A stretch of 5,389 nt of DNA from Actinomycetes bacterium (GTDB lineage: Bacteria; Actinomycetota; Acidimicrobiia; Acidimicrobiales; Acidimicrobiaceae): the NCBI GenBank assembly GCA_021819025.1, contig JAKASN010000172.1, forward strand, positions 1 through 5,389, read 5' to 3'. Made by a program: the position numbers and the translations under genes. The notes under the pieces are model-generated. The model made no database searches. It saw only the letters and a program-made list of their open reading frames with translations, and was not told the origin of the DNA. Shown in pieces: positions 1 through 4,561 of the stretch (the stretch's first letter is position 1; each line of letters starts with the position of its first letter).

Positions 1-628
1 CTTTGACGACAAAACGCGGCTCGTGCTGGGGACCGCTCACCTCGACGCTGTAGCGCGGAGCGTCGCGTCCGGCTTTGGCAAAGTAGACCTGAAGTTCGCT
101 CTTGGGGTCCAAAAGCGAGATCTCTTCATCGAGCTGGTCAAGATCGAACAGTACCGTGGCATCGATGGCACCTGAGGCCTTAGCATGGCCACAGTCAAGC
201 CAAATCGCGGCGACCACCGCTTCAAAGGCACCTGCAAGTATCGTCCGCTTGCGCGAACCTCCGCTGCTTCGTTCTCCTTGGCCTAGTTCTAGCTCTCGAT
301 CGATCCCGAGGTCGAGAGCAATTGCCGCTAGCGCGTCGGTATTCACTAGAGCCGAGCGCGCTAGGGTCAAAAAACCCTCATCACGATCGACAAAGCGATG
401 GTAGAGAACTTCGGAGACTCGGGCTTCAATGAGTGCATCGCCGAGGAACTCCAGGCGCTCGTTGTCGGGCAGCTCGGGTTTTTCAAGTGAGGCAGACTTG
501 TGCGTCAAAGCCACCGGCAGCGATTCCAGGCGCTCGAGATAGTGATGGAGCTCAGAGCCCCCCAGAGCGTCTTGGTGTCGCGTATCTGAGGTGGCCTCGC
601 CAAGTAGATCAGAGAGCGTCAGCGGCAA
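1..628 (-). CDS. rnc: Ribonuclease III, 3' end cut by window edge
   Basis: Cuts double-stranded RNA, mainly to release rRNA from its precursor and to process or decay mRNA; cytoplasmic. About 209 residues are visible. Counting from the TTG at 628, the signature NERLEFLGDAL lies at 56-66, with Glu57, Glu60 and Asp64 as acidic site residues. Glu84 (in DEG) matches E. coli Glu65 and Glu136 (in FEA) matches Glu117; the spacings Asp64-Glu84 (20) and Asp64-Glu136 (72) equal those of E. coli. The residue matching Asp114 is Gly133, which is odd. The double-stranded RNA binding domain begins at DPKSELQVYF and runs off the window. Start uncertain: TTG at 628 has GAGGA nine bases upstream; a GTG at 676, 8 bases after the acpP stop, would add 16 residues but has no visible ribosome binding site. 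No in-frame stop interrupts the visible part. Last gene of the visible acpP side of the operon. Confidence 0.95.
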   Translation of the reverse strand, partial: MPLTLSDLLGEATSDTRHQDALGGSELHHYLERLESLPVALTHKSASLEKPELPDNERLEFLGDALIEARVSEVLYHRFVDRDEGFLTLARSALVNTDALAAIALDLGIDRELELGQGERSSGGSRKRTILAGAFEAVVAAIWLDCGHAKASGAIDATVLFDLDQLDEEISLLDPKSELQVYFAKAGRDAPRYSVEVSGPQHEPRFVVK

Positions 629-684
629 ATGTCGACGTCCTCGCGAAGCGAAGGTATTGTCGCGGCCTTTTCCCACCGACGCGT

Positions 685-972
685 CTAGGCGGTGATTTCG
701 AGCTTCTCGGCGACGTAGTTGACAGCGTCGCGCACCGTCTTGAGGTCCTCAAGGTCCTCATCCTCAATGCGGAAGCTGTGGTCCCCAGAGGAAAACTCCT
801 CTTCCATCGCTTCGACGAGCTCGATAAGGGCCAGCGAGTCGGCGTTAAGGTCGTCTGAAAACGATGCGGTCTCAAAAATCGAGGAAGGCTCGATCTCCAA
901 AATATCGGCAAGGTTATTGCTGATCGATTCGAAGAGCTGCGCCTTGGTGGTGTATTTGGACGAGAGTGACAA
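685..972 (-). CDS. acpP: Acyl carrier protein
   Basis: Small acidic carrier of growing fatty acyl chains, attached through 4'-phosphopantetheine; partner of fatty acid synthase enzymes and of PlsX. 95 residues. The attachment site is Ser46 in the motif NADSLALIEL (codon 835-837), followed by an acidic recognition helix (VEAMEEEF) and the usual end KTVRDAVNYV. It is longer than the common 75-80 residues: about ten extra residues precede helix I, and about five extra lie after EEEF in the loop SSGDHSF before the acidic IEDEDLEDL stretch. The start is TTG, supported by an almost ideal GGAGG five bases upstream; no ATG lies before the conserved core. It sits 47 bases after plsX, and its stop lies 56 bases before the preferred rnc start (8 before the alternative GTG). 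The neighbouring plsX makes a primary fatty acid or phospholipid role more likely than a polyketide role. Confidence 0.95.
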   Translation of the reverse strand: MSLSSKYTTKAQLFESISNNLADILEIEPSSIFETASFSDDLNADSLALIELVEAMEEEFSSGDHSFRIEDEDLEDLKTVRDAVNYVAEKLEITA

Positions 973-977
973 GATAA

Positions 978-982
978 CCTCC
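978..982 (-). promoter_or_regulatory. Ribosome binding site of acpP deciding a TTG start
   Basis: GGAGG on the minus strand, five bases before the TTG at 972. It is the strongest ribosome binding site in the window and fixes this TTG as the acpP start. High expression would suit an abundant carrier protein (inference). Confidence 0.8.
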
Positions 983-1019
983 AGCTATCTGACTTGAAAT
1001 ATCCTTACCGAATCCGGAG

Positions 1020-1997
1020 CTAGGCGCTTACTGCACTGACCAGCTTGTCCAAAAGGCCATGGTCAACCAATCGCATCGAAGTGGCAATAGCGTTGAAGAT
1101 AGCCTTGGGAGAGGAGGATCCATGCGATATTACGCAAATTCCCTTGACCCCGAGGAGCATTGCGCCGCCGTAAGAATCAGGGTCGAGCTCGTCCATGAGA
1201 GGGAGCAACTTCGGCAGGGCGAGTCTCACCACCTCCGGGCCGTCCTCGCCCGAAGAGAGGCGGTCGAATATCACTTTGGCGAGGGTGCGCATCGCGCCCT
1301 CTAGAGTCTTGAGCACGACATTTCCGGTGAAACCGTCGCATACCACCACGTCTACCGAACTGCTCATCACATCGCGACCTTCGACGTTGCCGACGAAGTT
1401 GATGCGGTCGCAATCTTCGAGAAGCGGGAAGGCCTCCTTGACAAGTTCGTTGCCTTTGCCCCGCTCCTCCCCGATGGAGAGGATTCCCACCCGAGGAGCG
1501 GGAATGGAAAACAACTCCGATGAGTACACCGAACCCATTTCGGCAAATTGCACCAGCCATGGTGCCATCACTTCTGAGTTGGCTCCCGAGTCGATCACCA
1601 CAGTGGGCGTAGCACCAGGAACCGGAATCGTGGTGGCAATCGCGGGTCGAGCCACTTTGGGAAGCCTGCCCATCTTGAGAAGCGCCGAAGCCATCGCCGC
1701 ACCGGTATTGCCCGCAGAAATCATTCCTGAGGCCCGATGCTCGCGGACGAGTTCCGCACAGCGCACCAGCGAGGAGTCTCGCTTATTGCGCACCGAGGAA
1801 GCCGCATCGTCATGCATTTCGATGACCTCGCTGGCGGCAAGCACCTCGAAGCCCTCATCCGCGAGGGGATTCACTACCTCAGGGAGCCCAACAAGAATTA
1901 ACTCCGCGCCGAGTTCTGATCGTGCTTGCCTGGCTCCATCGATAATAACGCCGGGAGCATTGTCGCCCCCCATGACGTCGATCGCCAGAGGTAACAA
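1020..1997 (-). CDS. plsX: Phosphate acyltransferase PlsX
   Basis: Converts acyl-ACP plus phosphate into acyl-phosphate, the donor used by the glycerol-3-phosphate acyltransferase PlsY in the first step of phospholipid synthesis; usually a peripheral membrane enzyme. 325 residues, close to the normal 330-350. Family motifs in order: AIDVMGGDNAP (5-15), SSVRNKRDSSL (67-77), SAGNTGA (94-100), DSGAN (136-140), VGILSIGEE (170-178), GNVEGRD (203-209), CDGFTGNVVLK (220-230) and YGGAMLLGVKG near the C-terminus. The start is a TTG at 1995-1997, one base after the rpmF stop; its ribosome binding site GAGGT lies inside the last codons of rpmF. The only nearby ATG is Met9, inside the conserved MGGD motif, so it cannot be the start. 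Followed by acpP, which encodes the carrier of its substrate. No signal peptide or clear membrane segment. Confidence 0.97.
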   Translation of the reverse strand: MLPLAIDVMGGDNAPGVIIDGARQARSELGAELILVGLPEVVNPLADEGFEVLAASEVIEMHDDAASSVRNKRDSSLVRCAELVREHRASGMISAGNTGAAMASALLKMGRLPKVARPAIATTIPVPGATPTVVIDSGANSEVMAPWLVQFAEMGSVYSSELFSIPAPRVGILSIGEERGKGNELVKEAFPLLEDCDRINFVGNVEGRDVMSSSVDVVVCDGFTGNVVLKTLEGAMRTLAKVIFDRLSSGEDGPEVVRLALPKLLPLMDELDPDSYGGAMLLGVKGICVISHGSSSPKAIFNAIATSMRLVDHGLLDKLVSAVSA

Positions 1998-1998
1998 G

Positions 1999-2178
1999 CT
2001 ACCTTACCTCGACGGCCTGGCGACCGTGGTACCAACCGCAGTTGGGGCAAATGTGGTGGGGGCGCTTGGCGAAGTTGCACTGTGGGCAGCTACTCCGGGA
2101 AGGGGCGTTCAGCACCCATGCACTCGCCTTGCGGGATCGGCCCTTGGCCTTGGAACTTTTGCGCTTGGGAACTGCCAT
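1999..2178 (-). CDS. rpmF: 50S ribosomal protein L32 (bL32), zinc-ribbon form
   Basis: Small basic protein of the large ribosomal subunit. Translation gives 59 residues beginning MAVPKRKSSKAKGRSRKAS, the typical lysine/arginine-rich L32 start. It has two cysteine pairs, Cys31-x2-Cys34 (CPQC) and Cys44-x2-Cys47 (CPNC), so it is the zinc-binding C4 type rather than the cysteine-less version used under zinc shortage. The segment HHICPNCGWYHGRQ is the typical L32 C-terminal signature. ATG start at 2176-2178; the ribosome binding site is weak (a GAGAGAG stretch about 12 bases upstream). The last codons (Glu-Val-Arg, stop TAG) carry the ribosome binding site of plsX, which begins one base later, suggesting translational coupling. 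The rpmF-plsX pair is a widespread bacterial gene order. Confidence 0.97.
   Translation of the reverse strand: MAVPKRKSSKAKGRSRKASAWVLNAPSRSSCPQCNFAKRPHHICPNCGWYHGRQAVEVR
2006..2010 (-). promoter_or_regulatory. plsX ribosome binding site inside the rpmF 3' end
   Basis: GAGGT on the minus strand, eight bases before the TTG start of plsX. The same bases encode the last residues of L32, so ribosomes ending rpmF pass straight over the plsX start region. A second weaker AAGG lies at 2002-2005. Confidence 0.6.
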
Positions 2179-2311
2179 CTTTTTATCTAACTCTCTCGAG
2201 ACATCCGTATAAAACCACTCAGCGAGCCCAACGGCTCAAACTTTGCCCGGTAAATTCTAACCGGCCTGGCGCGTAAAGCGCCCTAGTGCAGCTAAGACGT
2301 GGCAATTATTC
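2179..2311 (-). promoter_or_regulatory. rpmF leader with three small inverted repeats
   Basis: The longest non-coding stretch in the window, 133 bases between the YceD stop and the rpmF ATG. It holds three short perfect inverted repeats: GGCGC/GCGCC with a 5-base loop (2268-2282), CCGGT/ACCGG around an AT-rich 8-base centre (2247-2264), and GAGCC/GGCTC with a 4-base loop (2224-2237). None is followed by a T-run, so none is a classic intrinsic terminator. A TAGAAT at 2254-2259 (minus strand) in the middle repeat and a TTATAC around 2208-2213 resemble -10 boxes, but neither has a good -35 box at 17 bases. It could be a promoter plus leader, an operator, or an mRNA processing region; the sequence alone does not decide. 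Confidence 0.4.
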
Positions 2312-2818
2312 TCAACGTAGTTGGTCCAAGATACGGAACCTCGGATCGATACCGTCGTCTCTATGGCCACAGTCCACTTCGTTGAGGTTCGCTCCGCACA
2401 CTTGACAAAGCCCCTTGCAGTCCGCTCCACATAGCGGAGCTGGAGGCAGCGCCAGGATAAGGGCATCTCGAACCATCTCGCCAAGGTCGACAAACTCTCC
2501 CTTGATGGGGTAGGTATCCCCTTCGTCTTCTTGATAGTTCTCTTCGAAGAGTTCACAAATCTCAACCTTTAGTTGAGATTTAGATTGCCTCAGGCACCGC
2601 CGGCACTCAGTGGTCATCTCAGCTTCAGCCACGCCAGTGAACAAAATTCCCCCGTGCACCGCTTCGAGGTAGCCCCGGAGGTGGGAGAAGGTACCCTTTT
2701 CCACCCACGCCGACGAGACAAACACTTCGCTGATTTCTCCACTGAGGTCCACCTCTAGGCGTGACCCTGGAGTCTTGCCGAGGCGCGTTACCGAGACTTT
2801 AAAGTCGCTCCGGGCCAT
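2312..2818 (-). CDS. YceD/DUF177 family protein, probable 23S rRNA accumulation factor
   Basis: 168 residues, typical length. The family (YceD in E. coli) is reported to be needed for normal 23S rRNA accumulation and is usually encoded beside rpmF, as here. Seen in the sequence: a beta-rich N-terminal half, a CxxC pair at Cys72 and Cys75 (TECRRC), the acidic LFEENYQEDEGD segment (90-101), and the hallmark C-terminus PLCGADCKGLCQVCGANLN (128-146) with Cys130, Cys134, Cys138, Cys141 and then Cys150, ending DPRF..LDQL. The many cysteines suggest metal binding, but this is inference. ATG start at 2816-2818 with AGGGAG just upstream; 17 bases separate it from the gene before, so it is very likely co-transcribed. 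Confidence is high for the family and moderate for the function. Confidence 0.92.
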   Translation of the reverse strand: MARSDFKVSVTRLGKTPGSRLEVDLSGEISEVFVSSAWVEKGTFSHLRGYLEAVHGGILFTGVAEAEMTTECRRCLRQSKSQLKVEICELFEENYQEDEGDTYPIKGEFVDLGEMVRDALILALPPAPLCGADCKGLCQVCGANLNEVDCGHRDDGIDPRFRILDQLR

Positions 2819-2835
2819 CTCTCTCCCTGTCGGTC

Positions 2836-3402
2836 CTAACTCAAGTCCTGATCGAACGGGAACTCTCCCTCGAGCTCGGGAGAGATCTCCGGGGCTGCAA
2901 TCGAGGGGTTGTCATTCGATGAGCTACTGGCGAGCTTTTCTCGGCCCGCTTGAATCTCCTTCATCACCTTGGCGAGAGCGATTTCGAGTTCCGCCAACTT
3001 CTGGTCGGCATAGTCCTCGGCATCAAAGCGAAGTCTCGCGGCGTCTTCGCGCGCCATCACTAAAATGCGGTTGGCGCCGGCTTGAGCTTGTCGTACGATC
3101 TCTTGTTTGGAGATGAGGCGCTCAGCGCGCGTTCGAGCCTCTTGGACGATCTCGTCCGCCTCCAGCGATACTCGGTCGAGGTACTCGGAGCGTTCCTTGA
3201 TGATCCACTGCGCTTCGCGCATCTCAAGGGGGAACCGTTCCTTTGCCGCGGAGATGAGATAGAGTACCTCGTCGCGCGAGATGAGTACCGAAGCAGAAAG
3301 TGGCATCGCCTTGGCATTGGCCACGATCTCTTCAATTCGATCCAAGAGCATCGCCAGATTGGGCTCTTGCGCATCGGGGTATTCGTCGTCGAAGTCGGTC
3401 AT
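2836..3402 (-). CDS. SepIVA/DivIVA-like coiled-coil protein
   Basis: 188 residues, highly charged, no signal peptide or membrane segment. An acidic tip (1-15) is followed by a short helical module: AMPLSASVLISRDEVLYLI (32-50), then FPLEMREAQWII (57-68). Next comes a long alanine/glutamate/arginine-rich helix with coiled-coil character (about 69-157), including KQEIVRQAQAGANRIL (99-114), YADQKLAELE (131-140) and QAGREKL (151-157), then a disordered Ser/Pro/Glu-rich tail. Residue pattern and gene position match, from memory, Mycobacterium tuberculosis Rv2927c and its M. smegmatis counterpart SepIVA, a septum-located DivIVA-like protein required for division. This copy is shorter than the roughly 245-residue mycobacterial one, mainly in the coiled coil. 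ATF synthase b-like automatic names for such helices would be misleading. ATG start at 3400-3402; AAAGGA about 11 bases upstream is a weak ribosome binding site. Role in division is inferred from homology. Confidence 0.85.
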   Translation of the reverse strand: MTDFDDEYPDAQEPNLAMLLDRIEEIVANAKAMPLSASVLISRDEVLYLISAAKERFPLEMREAQWIIKERSEYLDRVSLEADEIVQEARTRAERLISKQEIVRQAQAGANRILVMAREDAARLRFDAEDYADQKLAELEIALAKVMKEIQAGREKLASSSSNDNPSIAAPEISPELEGEFPFDQDLS

Positions 3403-3428
3403 TTCCCCGGCAGTCCTTTATTGTTCAA

Positions 3429-3905
3429 CTAGCTGAATTTAGCCACGATGGCGCGCGCCACCGGTTCTGGCACAAAGCCGGAAACGTCGCCGCCATAGGA
3501 GGCCACTTCACGAAGAAGCTTAGAGGCAACGAAGGAGAACTCCGAAGAGGTAGGTATGAAGACGGTGTCGATTCCGGAAAGCTGTCGGTTCATTTGCGCC
3601 ATCTGTAGCTCGTTCTCAAAGTCCGAGACCGCGCGTAGACCGCGCACAATTACCGTGGCACCTATCTCAGCGGCAAGATTAACCACCAGCGAAGAGAGGC
3701 TCACGATCTCGACGTTGGACAACTTTGCGGTGCACTTCTCGATAAGCTCTTTGCGCTCATCGAGATGAAAGAGCGCGGTCGCCTTCTGGGGATTGCGCAT
3801 CGCCGCCACCACTACGGTGTCAAAGAGCTTCGAAGCGCGCTCCACCACTTCGAGATGGCCGTTATGAAAGGGATCAAAAGATCCCGGAAATAGCGCGAGT
3901 TTCAA
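3429..3905 (-). CDS. coaD: Pantetheine-phosphate adenylyltransferase
   Basis: Transfers AMP from ATP to 4'-phosphopantetheine, giving dephospho-CoA, the next-to-last step of CoA synthesis; cytoplasmic, normally a hexamer. With the TTG start at 3903-3905 it has 158 residues, matching the family (about 160). Motifs: GSFDPFHNGH (8-17) with the nucleotidyltransferase HxGH-type site (His14, His17), Lys41 in NPQK, the RGLR motif (88-91), ENELQMAQMNR (97-107), and the C-terminal EFSFVASKLLREVA (122-135) and GDVSGFVP (139-146). A longer reading frame runs up to 4004, but its extra 33 residues lie before the usual LALFPGSFDP start, overlap rsmD by about 100 bases and look unlike CoaD, so I chose the TTG with GAGAGGA upstream. 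TTG and the rsmD stop overlap as TTGA, indicating coupled translation. The gene product feeds the pathway that arms the ACP encoded downstream. Confidence 0.96.
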   Translation of the reverse strand: MKLALFPGSFDPFHNGHLEVVERASKLFDTVVVAAMRNPQKATALFHLDERKELIEKCTAKLSNVEIVSLSSLVVNLAAEIGATVIVRGLRAVSDFENELQMAQMNRQLSGIDTVFIPTSSEFSFVASKLLREVASYGGDVSGFVPEPVARAIVAKFS

Positions 3906-4468
3906 ACTCCGTCCTCTCGGCTCAATAATTCCGTATTTTTTTGCTGGGGAACTAAAAATGTCACCACGGTATCGCCGTACCTTTTCAGGGTAGTTTGCCG
4001 CCAACGCTGGTTTGCGGGGATCTCCCGATTCGACTCCGCGACGAGAAAACGGGCGTTGATCGAACTCAAGAGCCGATCCCAGGAGTCAAAGTCATAGGGG
4101 GGATCACAAAAGCAGATATCGGCCGCGGTGGCAGTGGCGCCACCAAGGTAGACAAGCGCGTCTCGGCGGATCACTTTAAATTCGCATCCCCCTTCGCGGG
4201 CGAGACTAGCAACGCTGCGATGGAGATTTATCACCGTAACCGGATCGGACTCCACAAAAGTCACCTTCTTGGCGCCACGCGATGCCGCTTCAAAACCGAG
4301 CGATCCCGTCCCGGCGAAGAGATCAACTACGTGTGCCCCCTCGAGATCGAACTTGCCATAGAGGGTGTCAAAGATCGCCTTGCGTACCCGAGCGGTGGTC
4401 GGCCGCGTTCGAGCGCCAACCTTTGGGTGGATGGCACGACCTTTTTGTATTCCGCTTTGAATCCGCAT
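3902..4468 (-). CDS. rsmD: 16S rRNA (guanine(966)-N(2))-methyltransferase RsmD
   Basis: Methylates N2 of G966 in 16S rRNA using S-adenosylmethionine, acting on the assembling small subunit. 188 residues from the ATG at 4466-4468, close to the family norm (about 180-200). The start reads MRIQSGIQKGR, which matches the family's usual MRI-x-G-x2-KGR opening. RTRPTTARVRKAIFDTL (20-36) is the conserved RNA-binding segment. Motif I for S-adenosylmethionine binding is VVDLFAGTGSLGFEA (47-61), the acidic ribose contact is VESD (72-75), and the catalytic DPPY is at 122-125. An in-frame ATG at 4529-4531, with GGGGAG just before it, would add 21 arginine-rich residues, so the start is not fully settled. 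It follows recG, a common pairing, and its stop overlaps the coaD start. Confidence 0.95.
   Translation of the reverse strand: MRIQSGIQKGRAIHPKVGARTRPTTARVRKAIFDTLYGKFDLEGAHVVDLFAGTGSLGFEAASRGAKKVTFVESDPVTVINLHRSVASLAREGGCEFKVIRRDALVYLGGATATAADICFCDPPYDFDSWDRLLSSINARFLVAESNREIPANQRWRQTTLKRYGDTVVTFLVPQQKNTELLSREDGV
3912..3918 (-). promoter_or_regulatory. coaD ribosome binding site inside rsmD
   Basis: GAGAGGA on the minus strand, six bases before the TTG at 3905. It lies in the last codons of rsmD (Arg-Glu-Asp region) and supports the short coaD start over any start further upstream. Confidence 0.6.
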
Positions 4469-4561
4469 TGCGACTCTAAACCTAACTGACCGTCGACTTC
4501 TGTGCAACATGGCTCCAGATTTGGACTCCATCTCTCCCCAGGCGCGGCGCTTCTACTTGGT

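Noticed and set aside
363..378. Hairpin AGGGT/ACCCT around a T-run (minus strand) that resembles a terminator or slippage site
   Set aside because: It lies inside the rnc coding frame, which continues intact on both sides; the T-run is in the loop, not after the stem, so it is not an intrinsic terminator.
973..1019. CTCC near the plsX stop pairing with the acpP ribosome binding site as a possible riboswitch-like element
   Set aside because: Only four base pairs with a long loop; too weak to claim in a 47-base gap.
1195..2190. Long plus-strand open frame of about 330 codons opposite plsX and rpmF
   Set aside because: It is the antisense shadow of plsX and runs through rpmF; the protein is serine/threonine/proline-rich with no recognisable motif, while the minus strand carries clear PlsX and L32 motifs.
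3906..4004. N-terminal extension of CoaD by 33 residues
   Set aside because: It overlaps rsmD by about 100 bases, does not resemble CoaD, and the TTG at 3905 has a good ribosome binding site and gives the normal family length.
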